Of a stretch of DNA of 64,000 nucleotides, positions 51,366-59,928 are shown piece by piece. Both the position numbers and the translations under genes were made by a program. The notes under the pieces are model-generated. The model was not told the DNA's origin, made no database searches, and worked only from the letters and a program-made list of their open reading frames with translations. This DNA is from JAXGXJ01 sp040772905 (GTDB taxonomy: Bacteria > Actinomycetota > Thermoleophilia > RBG-16-64-13). Location of the stretch: the NCBI GenBank assembly GCA_040772905.1, contig JAXGXJ010000010.1:62001-126000 (forward strand), given 5' to 3'. The stretch's first letter is position 1. Each line of letters begins with the position of its first letter.

Positions 51366-51450
51366 GCGCCCGCCCCCTCCCTCGGCCTCGCCGCCGGCGC
51401 ACAGCCCGTCACTCGACCGAAGGTGCGGGGAGCGGGCGTCCCCATGAGAG

Positions 51451-51654
51451 TCAGTTTTGTCGGGTGAGAAGAGCGCCGCACGCAGGGCAGACCTTCTGAT
51501 TGCAGGGCTGCCCGGGCACATGGGCCTCCTGATAGCCGCACTTCGGGCACACGCAGAACCCGCCCGGTCCGGCAGCCAACGGACCACCCATCTTGCCGCC
51601 GCCCCCGCCGCCCCCTCCGCCGCCCGGAGGTCCAGTCCTATCGCCTCTTGGCAT
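51451..51654 (-). CDS. Small Gly-rich zinc-ribbon protein (DUF5320-like N-terminus)
   Basis: This 67-aa protein begins MPRGDRTGPP, then a run of ten glycines, and ends with a zinc ribbon C-V-C-P-K-C-G-Y-Q and C-P-A-C-G. The MPRGDxTGP start is that of DUF5320 proteins, which often accompany dinitrogenase-iron-molybdenum-type cofactor proteins in anaerobes. ATG 51654 has AGTGAGG about nine bases upstream. Its neighbours are the DUF89 gene and a HAD protein of the COG4087 type. Confidence 0.75.
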   Translation of the reverse strand: MPRGDRTGPPGGGGGGGGGGKMGGPLAAGPGGFCVCPKCGYQEAHVPGQPCNQKVCPACGALLTRQN

Positions 51655-51855
51655 GTCACGCCTCACTTTCCAGCCGCCCCATTGCGGGCTTCAGGCATCA
51701 CTCACATGTTAATACACTTAGATGCGAATTGCACATAGCCAATGACCCGACGCCGACACCTTGCGAGTCCGGAGCAGGTCGGGAGTAAGATGAAGGCCGC
51801 TCACAAGCGGTCACGCACGCACCGGCACTGGGTACGAAACACAGGGCGGCTCCGC

Positions 51856-52323
51856 ATGAGGATCGTCATCCCCGGCAGGGGCAGCTACGATATCCACTAT
51901 CTGCTGCTCGATATGAACGGCACCATCGGGCTCGATGGCGCCCTGCTCGAAGGTGTCGCAGATAGGCTGGCCCGACTGCCTCAGACGGTGCGCCCCCTCA
52001 TCGCCACGGCCGACACGCACGGAGGAGCCTCGCTCGTAGGCGAACGTCTGGGGATAGAGACCGTCACCCTGGAGCCCGGCGACGAAGCCGAAGCCAAACT
52101 GGCCATCCTCTCTCGCCTGGGAGCCGAGCAGACGGTAGCCGTCGGTAACGGCGCCAACGATGTCCTCATTCTGAAGGAGAGCGCGGTGGGAATCTGTGTC
52201 CTGGGGCAGGAAGGCGCGTCCGCCGCGGCCGCCCTCGCCGCCGACGTCCTGGTCCACGACATACGAGACGCTCTCGACCTGCTGCTGCATCCCCAGCGCC
52301 TGGTGGCGACCCTGAGATCCTAG
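51856..52323 (+). CDS. Soluble HAD-family (P-type ATPase-like) hydrolase
   Basis: This 155-aa protein has the motif-I DMNGTIGLDG, where the second acid is Asn, plus the late segment VGNGANDVLILKESAVGICV (G-N-G-x-N-D). This is the short 'soluble P-type ATPase' form (COG4087), not a full transporter. ATG 51856 follows AGGGCGGC. Its phosphatase substrate is unknown. It diverges from the zinc-ribbon gene across an AT-rich promoter stretch (TTAATACACTTAGATG). Confidence 0.8.
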   Translation: MRIVIPGRGSYDIHYLLLDMNGTIGLDGALLEGVADRLARLPQTVRPLIATADTHGGASLVGERLGIETVTLEPGDEAEAKLAILSRLGAEQTVAVGNGANDVLILKESAVGICVLGQEGASAAAALAADVLVHDIRDALDLLLHPQRLVATLRS

Positions 52324-52347
52324 AGAACGTCACTCCTCAGCAGACTA

Positions 52348-53427
52348 TCACTGCTCGGAATACTGCCGCTCGTCGTACTGCTGCTCGTAGGTCCTGATCC
52401 GCCTCAGTTTGAGGATGAGGTGCACCCGAGCTCCCTCGCACAGGTCCAACTCGGCACGGAGCGACGGCGATATCTCCGAGAAGAGCACCGTCTTCCCCAC
52501 AGCCACGCCGATGTGGACCGTGCTGCGCCCGGGAACGACGCTCACCACCTCCCCCTCGAAGCGGTTAAGATCGGGTCCGGGGGGCCTGGAGGTGGACAAG
52601 AACGTGTCGCTGGGCAGGAAGGCGATCCGCTTCACTTCGCTGCCCTCGTGAGGCACCAGGATCTTCATGCCCCCGCAGCTGACTTCGGCCACCCCATGCC
52701 CCACCTCCCGGCATTCGTCGCACTCCAGGATGTTGGGCGTACCGATGAATTCCGCCACCTGCTCGTTCTGGGGATAGAAGAAGACCTCGCGCGGTGGGCC
52801 TACCTGTTGTAGGCCGCCGTCGCGCAGGAAGGCCACCCGGTCGCCCAGTTCTTCGGCCTCCTCCAAGCTGTGCGTCACGTACACCGTGGTAAGGCCGGTC
52901 GCATCGTGTACCTCGCGGATCATCCCGCGCACTCTTTTGGCGGTCTGCAGATCGACACTGGCCAACGGTTCGTCCAAGAGCAGGATGTCCGGTGACGGCG
53001 CCATGGCTCGGGCGAGAGCGGCGCGCTGACGCTCGCCCCCGCTGAGCTGCTTGGGATGGCGGTCACGCAGTTGTTCCAAGTGCATGAGGTGCAGGAGCTC
53101 TTCCACCCGCGTCTGCACCTGTTCCGACTTCCAGCCGCGCGCGCGCAGGCCGTAGGCGATGTTGCCGCTCACAGTCATGTGAGGGAAGAGAACCAGGTTC
53201 TGGGGCAGATAACTCACCCCGCGTCTGTCCGGAGGCACCCGGTCCATGCATCGTCCATCGAAGAAGACCGATCCCTTATAGGCGGCAAGACCTGCGATCA
53301 CTGAGAGGATGGTGGTCTTACCGGCACCGTTGGGACCCAGCAGGACGAGGAACTCCTTGTTGTGGATCGTAAGGTCGAGTCCGCGACAGACGTGCATGTG
53401 TATGGATTCCAGCTGGATAGTAGGCAC
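52348..53427 (-). CDS. ABC transporter ATPase with TOBE-type regulatory domain (Mo/W/sulfate-like)
   Basis: This 359-aa protein has Walker A LGPNGAGKTTILS, signature QLSGGERQRAALARAM, Walker B ILLLDEPLASVD and H-loop VTHSLEEAEELG. A C-terminal TOBE-like domain follows (FEGEVVSVVPGRSTVHIGVA). The start is GTG 53427, after GGAGGGCTCAC. The N-terminal part resembles ModC/WtpC, but the permease next door is of the TauC/SsuC class. It is the last gene of the operon (binding protein, permease, ATPase). Confidence 0.88.
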   Translation of the reverse strand: MPTIQLESIHMHVCRGLDLTIHNKEFLVLLGPNGAGKTTILSVIAGLAAYKGSVFFDGRCMDRVPPDRRGVSYLPQNLVLFPHMTVSGNIAYGLRARGWKSEQVQTRVEELLHLMHLEQLRDRHPKQLSGGERQRAALARAMAPSPDILLLDEPLASVDLQTAKRVRGMIREVHDATGLTTVYVTHSLEEAEELGDRVAFLRDGGLQQVGPPREVFFYPQNEQVAEFIGTPNILECDECREVGHGVAEVSCGGMKILVPHEGSEVKRIAFLPSDTFLSTSRPPGPDLNRFEGEVVSVVPGRSTVHIGVAVGKTVLFSEISPSLRAELDLCEGARVHLILKLRRIRTYEQQYDERQYSEQ

Positions 53428-53447
53428 GTGAGCCCTCCGCCCGGTTC

Positions 53448-54224
53448 CTAATACCAGTCTCTGGTGAGTCTCTTCTCGAGAAGCGCAAACCCCTTCTCGA
53501 AGATGAGCGACATGACCGAGAGCACGATGAGGCACACGATGATGATGTCGATGCGGATGAGACTCTGCGCCCTCATCATCAGGGCTCCCAGGCCCGAGGG
53601 GACGGCGATCATCTCAGCCGCTGCCAGCACTCGCCAGGCCATGCCCGCTTCGAGTCTGAGCCCCGTGAACACGTAGGGAAGCGCGAGCGGCACCACCACG
53701 CTCAGGAGCACGTGACGTTCAGATGCACCCAGGCTTCGGGCGACCCGGATGTAGTCCTTGTCCACACTGCGCACGCCGGCGATGGTCGTGTAGAGCACGG
53801 GGAAGAACGAGCAGATGTAGATGACCACGATGGGCAGGAGGTCGTTGATGCCCACCCACACCATGAGCAGCGGGATCCAGCCCACAGCCGGTATGGGATA
53901 GAAGATGCTCAGCAGCGGGCGCAGAGTCCTGCCCACGTTCTCCCGCCAGCCCATCAGCAGGCCCAGGACGATACCGGTGACCGCACCGGCCGCGAAACCG
54001 GCCAACACACGCAACAAGCTGCTAAGGAAGCTCTCAGCCAAGACGCCGTCGCGCACCAGGCGCAGACCCTCCACCAGCACCACGGAGAAGGGCGGCAGCA
54101 ACCCGCTTCCCTCGCCCTGCGAAAGACGAGGGGCCACTTCCCACACCGCCAGCAACACCAGGATGGGCACCGACCCCCAGCCTGGGCGAAGACGCAGCAT
54201 GCGCCCAGGTGCCGGTCTCGCCAC
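53448..54224 (-). CDS. ABC transporter permease, NitT/TauT/SsuC type
   Basis: This roughly 258-aa protein has about six helices: SVPILVLLAVWEVAPRL, VLAGFAAGAVTGIVLGLLMG, PIVVIYICSFFPVLYTTIAG, and the EAA-like loop YIRVARSLGASERHVLLSVV. The last part has AEMIAVPSGLGALMMRAQSL. The start is uncertain: GTG 54224 begins eight bases after the binding-protein stop; ATG 54200 is also in frame. It forms a transporter with the adjacent binding protein and ATPase. Confidence 0.85.
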   Translation of the reverse strand: MARPAPGRMLRLRPGWGSVPILVLLAVWEVAPRLSQGEGSGLLPPFSVVLVEGLRLVRDGVLAESFLSSLLRVLAGFAAGAVTGIVLGLLMGWRENVGRTLRPLLSIFYPIPAVGWIPLLMVWVGINDLLPIVVIYICSFFPVLYTTIAGVRSVDKDYIRVARSLGASERHVLLSVVVPLALPYVFTGLRLEAGMAWRVLAAAEMIAVPSGLGALMMRAQSLIRIDIIIVCLIVLSVMSLIFEKGFALLEKRLTRDWY

Positions 54225-54231
54225 TCTGGTC

Positions 54232-55386
54232 TTACTCGCCCAGGAAGCTGAGATCGAGGATCTGGGTTGCATCGATCTTGGTCTTCAGATATCCCAACGC
54301 CGTCACGTAGTCGATGACCTCCTGGACCCCCGCGGGATCAAGAGAGACCGTGTATTCCAGATGGCTCATGGAACGGGCCACCACTTCAGGCGTCACTTGG
54401 AGCTTGGCGGCGACATCGGCGGCCTTGGCGGGGAGGACCATCTGCCCGGTGGCGCTCAGACCCGCAGCCACGATCGCAGCCGCCTCGTCGGGATTCTGCC
54501 CGATCCATTCGGTGGCCTTCCTCGTCACCTCCACCAAACCCTCGACCACCTCGGGATGGTCGCGGATGAGGTCTTCCTTGACCACCAACACGCTGCCCTC
54601 CAGATCAGGCCAGATGTCCTGAGCTGTGGCCAGCATGGTGAAACCGAGGTTCTCCGCGAGCGCAGCCCAATGCTCCGGCATGAGACAGGCGTCCACCGCA
54701 CCTGCCTGCAGCGCCAGCACCTGGGCGGGCGGATTCATGCGCTGCACTTTGGCTTCCATGTCCGAAGCGGAGAGACCGCTCTTGTCGCATAGGCGATGCA
54801 GCAGGACGTCAGCCGCTGCTCCGGGCTGAGTGCACGCCACCTTCACGGCGGGGTCGGCAAGATCTTCGACGCGCGTCACCTTCGCCGGGTCAACCACCAA
54901 CCCGTAGCCGTACTTGTGAGTGCCGGCTACGATCCGCACCGGTATGCCGGCGTTGGCGACGACGTTGAGAGCCGGCACAAGGCAGATGTAAGCGGCCTGG
55001 ATGTCGCCCCTCGCCACAGCCGCGGCCAGGTCGACACCGGTCACGTAGCTCTCGTAGCTGGTGACCTCGATGCCGGCATCCGCGAACCAACCTTTGTCCA
55101 GAGCCACCATCGCCGCGGCGGCGTGGTCGGTGAACTCCACCGCCATACCGAGCGGATACGGCGCAGCCAGCGACGAAGAGACCGGCGACACGTCGGAAGC
55201 CACCTCGGTCTCTGTGAGAGAGGTCCCAGTCGAGCCGCCCACCAGCGACACTTCCTGCGGGACGGGATCGTCACCACAACCGGCGATCAGCACCACGAGC
55301 AGCAGCGCGACGCAGATGAAGACACATCTGACCGGCAACCGCCCGAGCGGGCCCCTCTTCCTGCCGCGAGAACCACTGGTGGACAT
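54232..55386 (-). CDS. ABC transporter substrate-binding lipoprotein, NMT1/TauA-like
   Basis: This 384-aa protein has a lipoprotein signal ending in LIAGC and an NMT1/TauA-type fold (AVEFTDHAAAAMVALDKGWF, GIEVTSYESYVTGVDLAAAV, CLVPALNVVANAGIPVRIVA, DLADPAVKVACTQPGAAADV). AAGGAGTGTCCCGAAG precedes the ATG. This class carries nitrate, taurine, sulfonates, bicarbonate or pyrimidine precursors. Divergent from the MoeA-like gene, so a link to Mo/W is possible but not shown. Confidence 0.85.
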   Translation of the reverse strand: MSTSGSRGRKRGPLGRLPVRCVFICVALLLVVLIAGCGDDPVPQEVSLVGGSTGTSLTETEVASDVSPVSSSLAAPYPLGMAVEFTDHAAAAMVALDKGWFADAGIEVTSYESYVTGVDLAAAVARGDIQAAYICLVPALNVVANAGIPVRIVAGTHKYGYGLVVDPAKVTRVEDLADPAVKVACTQPGAAADVLLHRLCDKSGLSASDMEAKVQRMNPPAQVLALQAGAVDACLMPEHWAALAENLGFTMLATAQDIWPDLEGSVLVVKEDLIRDHPEVVEGLVEVTRKATEWIGQNPDEAAAIVAAGLSATGQMVLPAKAADVAAKLQVTPEVVARSMSHLEYTVSLDPAGVQEVIDYVTALGYLKTKIDATQILDLSFLGE

Positions 55387-55415
55387 CTTCGGGACACTCC
55401 TTCGCGTGACGTAGC

Positions 55416-55448
55416 CACAGCACGACCTCCTGGTGACGGCGTGCTGTG
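55416..55448. promoter_or_regulatory. 9-bp inverted repeat between the divergent transporter and MoeA-like genes
   Basis: CACAGCACG (55416-55424) and CGTGCTGTG (55440-55448) pair perfectly with a 15-base loop. The following bases (GTTATCCTATGGGCAGTATTATACTATTCGCAGTATC) are AT-rich with two CAGTAT copies. It is placed to regulate both divergent genes, either as a protein site or as a leader hairpin. Confidence 0.5.
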
Positions 55449-55535
55449 CGTTATCCTATGGGCAGTATTATACTATTCGCAGTATCAAGGTTGTTCAAGT
55501 CCCCGTGCACAAGCTGAAACGACCAAGGTGACACC

Positions 55536-56555
55536 ATGAAGGCACACGATATACCCATAGACAGCTCGGTCGGTCTGACCCTCGCCTACGACCTGACGGG
55601 CATCACACCAGGCAAGGAGAAGGGCGCCGTACTCCGCCGTGGACACGTGATCGTCGACGACGACCTGGAGCTGCTCCGTGCCATCGGGAAGTCGCACGTG
55701 AAGATCCTGGAACTCTCCCGGGACGACGTCCACGAGGACGACGCCGCCCTCCGGCTCGCGCAGGCCCTGGCCGGTGACAACATAGAAGTGACCATGCCCG
55801 GGGAGGCCTGGGCCGACCTCATCGCCTCCACTGACGGACTGCTGAAGGTCGACGCCCTCCGACTGGGGACGCTGAACCGCCAGGACGACATACTCATCGC
55901 CACCCTCCACGACAACTCCCCGGTGACGAAGGGTCAGACGGTGGCCAGGGCCAAGGTGAGAGACCTCGTGGTCCACAGAGATGTACTGACCGGAGCGGAG
56001 CGCATCGCCAGAGATCCACGGCCCATCATGCAGGTATCGCCCTTCCGCGTCATCCGCGGCGCCGCGGTCATCACGGGTCGGGAGATCTTCGAGGGGCGAA
56101 AGCCGGACGCGTTCGAACCCCTGCTGCGCCGGCGTCTGGAGGAGTGGGGCAGCACGCTCGACTGGGTGAGGATCGTCCGTGACGAGATACCCGACATATC
56201 AGAGGCCGTAGGGGCGGCGGTGGCGGCCGGACTCGACCTGGTCTTCGTCACCGGCGGCGGCTCGCCCGACGACTGCACCAGCCAGGCCATCGCCGCGTGT
56301 GCCGACCAGGTGATGTTCCACGGCGTACCCGTGGCGCCCGGCGCGATGAGCATGTTGGCCTACGCGAAGGGCGTGCCCATCCTGGGAGTACCCGGAGGAC
56401 TGCTGGCCCGCTCGCGGGGCTTCTTCGACCTCATCGTGCCCCGACTCCTGGCCGGCGAACGACCGGGGGCAGACGAGGTGGCCGAGTACGGCCACGGCGG
56501 CCTCTGTCTGCGCTGCCGGACTTGTGTGTTCCCCGCCTGTCCTTTCGGGAAGTAG
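55536..56555 (+). CDS. MoeA-like molybdopterin-binding protein with C-terminal cysteine motif
   Basis: This 339-aa protein has the MoaB/MoeA-type core: VSPFRVIRGAAVITGREIFE, IVRDEIPDISEAVGAAVAAG and DLVFVTGGGSPDDCTSQAIA (the G-G-G-x-x-x-D-D motif for molybdopterin). It is shorter than MoeA (about 400 aa) and lacks the MoeA N-terminal linker; the N-terminal third is of SAF-like fold (TKGQTVARAKVRDLVVHRDV). The tail CLRCRTCVFPACPFGK has four Cys, perhaps a metal or FeS site. It lies beside two ABC systems, one of ModABC type, which fits a Mo-cofactor role. Confidence 0.85.
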   Translation: MKAHDIPIDSSVGLTLAYDLTGITPGKEKGAVLRRGHVIVDDDLELLRAIGKSHVKILELSRDDVHEDDAALRLAQALAGDNIEVTMPGEAWADLIASTDGLLKVDALRLGTLNRQDDILIATLHDNSPVTKGQTVARAKVRDLVVHRDVLTGAERIARDPRPIMQVSPFRVIRGAAVITGREIFEGRKPDAFEPLLRRRLEEWGSTLDWVRIVRDEIPDISEAVGAAVAAGLDLVFVTGGGSPDDCTSQAIAACADQVMFHGVPVAPGAMSMLAYAKGVPILGVPGGLLARSRGFFDLIVPRLLAGERPGADEVAEYGHGGLCLRCRTCVFPACPFGK

Positions 56556-56609
56556 CGGCGCCGAGACCTGCGAAGCCCGTGGGGCCCGAGACCGGCACTA
56601 CCGCCGAGC

Positions 56610-57731
56610 TCACCAGCTGGGGCGAAGACGTGCGGGAGCAGGCTCCGTGAAGAGCAGCAGATCCCGAGGTGGGAGGGCCACCGTCACCGGCTGGTCCACT
56701 TTCACGCCGAATCTCCGCAGGAGTCGCCGACCGATGGCGATCTCGATGGTCGCCTCCAATCCATCGGGCTGGAAGACGAGGGTGACGTCGGTGCCGGTCA
56801 CGGACACCGACGTGAACCGGCCCTCGAGCACGAACTCGCCGGGCTTGGGAGGATGATCCTCGTTACGGAGGGCCACGAACTCCGCTCGTATGGCGACAGA
56901 TACGTCCTCGCCCGGCAGCGGTGTGCGACTCTCCGGCAGCACGAGCACACGCAGGCGCCCACCCAAGACCGGGCAGTCGATCACAGCCGTCCCGGCCTCC
57001 ACTGCCGACACCACACCGGGGAAGATGTTGCGGATGCCCAGATACTGAGCCACAGCCACTGTATGAGGATGGCGCCACACTTCGTCGCGCTCGCCGCTCT
57101 GCTGGATCTCTCCGTCGATGAGCACCGTGATGCGGTCGCCCAGGAAGAAGCCCTCGGAAAGGTCATGGGTGATCATGAGGATGGCGAAGCCATACTGGGC
57201 CTGAAGAGACTTGAGCAGGCGCCACAACTCGTGCCGCAGCGATTCGTTGAGCGCCGAGAAGGGCTCGTCGAGCAGCAAGACCGGCGGTCTGGCGGCCAGG
57301 GCGCGCACGAGGGCCACGCGTTGCCGCTCGCCCCCGGACAGCGTGTCGGGACGGCGATCGAGTAGCTCCCCTATGCCGACCGCCTCGACCAGGGCATCGA
57401 CCACCGGCTGATAGTCCACCGGGCGGAGACGGCGGGACCGTGGCCCGTACACGATGTTCTCGCGGACGGTCAGATGGGGGAACAGTGACAGCCGCTGAGG
57501 CAGATACCCCATCCCCCGCTTCTCGGCAGGCACGCCGGCCAGATCGCGCCCCGACAGCTCCACCCGTCCTCCGGTGAGCGAGCGCAGACCGATGATGGCC
57601 TCAAGCAGCGTGGTCTTGCCCGCCCCGGACGGCCCCAGGAGCACATGGCTCTCTCCCTGGCCGACGCTGATCGAGACGTCGCTGAGCCGGAACGCCCCGG
57701 CCCGCGCGCACACGCGGTCAAGTGTCAGCAC
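56610..57731 (-). CDS. modC: Molybdate/tungstate ABC transporter ATPase (ModC-like)
   Basis: This roughly 373-aa protein has Walker A LGPSGAGKTTLLEA, signature TLSGGERQRVALVRAL, Walker B LLLDEPFSALNE and a two-part TOBE/MOP tail (LGGRLRVLVLPESRTPLPGE, FVLEGRFTSVSVTGTDVTLV). ATG is absent near the start; GTG 57731 overlaps the permease stop by 14 bases, while GTG 57770 gives a longer version. ModC assignment rests on order (ModA-ModB-ModC) and TOBE. Confidence 0.85.
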   Translation of the reverse strand: MLTLDRVCARAGAFRLSDVSISVGQGESHVLLGPSGAGKTTLLEAIIGLRSLTGGRVELSGRDLAGVPAEKRGMGYLPQRLSLFPHLTVRENIVYGPRSRRLRPVDYQPVVDALVEAVGIGELLDRRPDTLSGGERQRVALVRALAARPPVLLLDEPFSALNESLRHELWRLLKSLQAQYGFAILMITHDLSEGFFLGDRITVLIDGEIQQSGERDEVWRHPHTVAVAQYLGIRNIFPGVVSAVEAGTAVIDCPVLGGRLRVLVLPESRTPLPGEDVSVAIRAEFVALRNEDHPPKPGEFVLEGRFTSVSVTGTDVTLVFQPDGLEATIEIAIGRRLLRRFGVKVDQPVTVALPPRDLLLFTEPAPARLRPSW

Positions 57732-58497
57732 GTCGTTCTCGGAAGAGGAACTTGGCTGCGTAGAGAGCACCCAGGCCGATAGCCAGGAGCACCAGGATGA
57801 GCGCCACCGTACCTTTGATGTCGGCGCTGGAAAGGTGCATGTAGATGCCTATGGGAAGGGTCTCGGTGCGCATGGCCATGGTACCGGCGACGGTGATGGT
57901 AGCGCCGAACTCACCCATGGCCTTGGCCCACGAAAGCACACCGGCGCCGAGCAACCCGCGCCGGGCGAGAGGCACGGCGATGGTCCGAAACGCCCGGGCA
58001 GGAGATGCGCCCAGACTGCGGGCGACGGTCTCGTAGTTCACCGGCACCTGGTCGAAGGCCGACTTCATGAAGCGGACCGCCACACCGAGGATGCTGATGA
58101 ACTGCGCGAGGACGATCCCGGCGAACGCGAACACGAACTGGATGGTGTTCTCCTGGATCCACGTGCCCACGGGGTTGCTGAAGAAGATGAGGATGATGGC
58201 CCCCAGAGCCGCAGGCGACACGATGATGGGAAACTCCAGGATGGCATCCACGGCCTGGCGGCCGCGGAAGCGGAAGCGCGACAGCGCGTACGCGGCCGGG
58301 ACGGCGATGAGAAGCGCCACCCCTGTGGCTACGGTAGCAGCGACGAGGCTCAGTTGGATGGCGAACAACACGCGCCTGGACGACCACGCGGCCAGCACCG
58401 TGGCCCCATCGAAGAAGTAGAAGAGCGAGGCGATCAGCAGGCCGTAGATCACCAGCACCGCGAAGGCACTCAGAATGGTCAAGCGCTGGAACCGCAT
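57718..58497 (-). CDS. modB: Molybdate/tungstate ABC transporter permease (ModB-like)
   Basis: This 259-aa protein has about six helices and the family loop FMKSAFDQVPVNYETVARSL-GASPARAFRTI (EAA motif). It contains IIVSPAALGAIILIFFSNPV and AKAMGEFGATITVAGTMAMR, the last with E-F-G-A typical of ModB/CysT. It lies nine bases after the ModA-like gene and overlaps the ATPase gene. Confidence 0.88.
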   Translation of the reverse strand: MRFQRLTILSAFAVLVIYGLLIASLFYFFDGATVLAAWSSRRVLFAIQLSLVAATVATGVALLIAVPAAYALSRFRFRGRQAVDAILEFPIIVSPAALGAIILIFFSNPVGTWIQENTIQFVFAFAGIVLAQFISILGVAVRFMKSAFDQVPVNYETVARSLGASPARAFRTIAVPLARRGLLGAGVLSWAKAMGEFGATITVAGTMAMRTETLPIGIYMHLSSADIKGTVALILVLLAIGLGALYAAKFLFRERRADT

Positions 58498-58506
58498 GCT
58501 CCCCGC

Positions 58507-59439
58507 CTACTCTGCCACCCAATCGGCCGGCAGTGGATACTCGCCACCTACCGGCTTCTGCTCACCCACGTACTCGAAAGCCTGTTCGGCAGTGGTGAAG
58601 TAGCCGAACTTGGTGAAGATGGCCCGGCCTTCCTCACCAGTGAGGAAGTCGATGAACTGCTGGGCGGCCGACTGGTTCTCGGTGTAGCTGGAGACCGCTA
58701 TAGGGATGTATCCCACGCGCGGTACCTGGCTCGCCGGAAGAGCCACGGTCTCGATGGCCTCCGGGTTCCACTCCTGGAACACGCTCCAGCCCAGGACGGC
58801 ATCCACCTGCTTGAGCGCGATGGCGGTCGCCGTCTTCTCGCAACTGTCGGTGTAATTGAGCAGGTTGGCTCTGAAGGCGGCCTTCTCGGCGTCTGAGAAC
58901 GCACGCTCGATGATCTCCACCGCGTACAGCCCCACGCACACAGAGGCGGGGTTGGCGATGGCCACATCCACGTCCGACCTCACCAGATCGGCGAGACCTT
59001 GGATGTTCTTGGGATTCCCCGCCTGCACGTTGATGGCCGGCACGAGATAGGCCACACGGGCCTCAGTGGCGGAGATCACGTCTCCGTCGTGCTTGGCTTT
59101 CTCCATGTAGTCGGAGGATCCGGGAAAATAGAGGTCTCCCTCCTGCGCCAGCTTCATCTGCGAGAGCACAGTACCCGACCCGCCGTAGTTCACCTCCACG
59201 GTGATGCCCGTCTTCTGCTTGAACTGCTGGATGGCCTCGTCGGTGGGCGGCTTGCTCGCCGAACCGGCATACATGAGCAGCGTCTGCCCGCCGGCCGGCT
59301 GCGAGACGACGTCGGTGGTGGTGGGATCGCCTTGCGAACCGCTGCCCGAGCAACCTGCCGCCACGATCATGATGAAAGCGAGCACACATGCGAACACGGT
59401 CGTCGTGCGGAAGGGGACTCTTGACAAGACACACCTCAT
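58507..59439 (-). CDS. modA: Molybdate/tungstate-binding lipoprotein (ModA-like)
   Basis: This 310-aa protein has a lipoprotein signal (FIMIVAAGC) and the ModA pattern LLMYAGSASKPPTDEAIQQF, NYGGSGTVLSQMKLAQEGDL, YFPGSSDYMEKAK and VAIANPASVCVGLYAVEII. The start ATG 59439 has no ribosome site; TTG 59427 (GAGGTG five bases upstream) is a good alternative. A TTGACG and TATAAC pair lies upstream on the minus strand with a rather short spacer. With the permease and ATPase it imports oxyanions; Mo versus W cannot be told. Confidence 0.88.
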   Translation of the reverse strand: MRCVLSRVPFRTTTVFACVLAFIMIVAAGCSGSGSQGDPTTTDVVSQPAGGQTLLMYAGSASKPPTDEAIQQFKQKTGITVEVNYGGSGTVLSQMKLAQEGDLYFPGSSDYMEKAKHDGDVISATEARVAYLVPAINVQAGNPKNIQGLADLVRSDVDVAIANPASVCVGLYAVEIIERAFSDAEKAAFRANLLNYTDSCEKTATAIALKQVDAVLGWSVFQEWNPEAIETVALPASQVPRVGYIPIAVSSYTENQSAAQQFIDFLTGEEGRAIFTKFGYFTTAEQAFEYVGEQKPVGGEYPLPADWVAE

Positions 59440-59583
59440 TCGTTGATTCTGGCCCGGACAGGGCTTGGCCGGACCGGCGTGAGTGAACCCACGTTGGGAC
59501 GATGATGTTATAGCGCGTCATATGAAACGTCAAACGCAGGGTAGGTCGCGGCCTGGCCGGCATAGGGCAAGGGTGTGCACTGG

Positions 59584-59928
59584 ATGAGAGGCGAAGACAA
59601 GAAACAAGCACGAGCCGCCTACAAAGAGCGCGCCATCCTCGGCGGCGTCTACGCCATCACCAACACCGCAACCGGCAGGCGGCTCGTGGAAACCACTCAG
59701 TCACTCGCGGCAAGCCGCAACCGCTTCGAGTTCTCCCGCACCACCGGCCTGGCGGTCACGCTCAAGCTTCAACATGACTGGAACACCTACGGTGCTGAGA
59801 GCTTCGTGTTCGAGGTGCTGGACGAGCTGAAGAAGGGTGACGCGCAGACTCAGCGGGAGTTCATCAACGACCTGAAGCTGCTGCGGGAGTCGTGGCTGGA
59901 GAAGGGTCACCCCGGGGGATTCTACTGA
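59584..59928 (+). CDS. GIY-YIG-like nuclease-domain protein
   Basis: About 114 aa. GGVYAITNTATGRRLVETTQ followed by SRNRFEFSRTTGLAVTLKLQ and WNTYGAESFVFEVLDEL looks like a GIY-YIG core in which the first motif reads GVY/YAI and the Asn-Tyr-Gly-Glu part is close to N-x-Y-G-x-E. Such small proteins are found singly in many bacteria; cutting activity is not proven. ATG 59584 has AAGGGTG upstream. Confidence 0.6.
   Translation: MRGEDKKQARAAYKERAILGGVYAITNTATGRRLVETTQSLAASRNRFEFSRTTGLAVTLKLQHDWNTYGAESFVFEVLDELKKGDAQTQREFINDLKLLRESWLEKGHPGGFY

Noticed and set aside
55387..55535. Moco or tungsten-cofactor riboswitch upstream of the MoeA-like gene
   Set aside because: Only a simple inverted repeat is visible; I could not match the conserved multi-helix pattern by eye.
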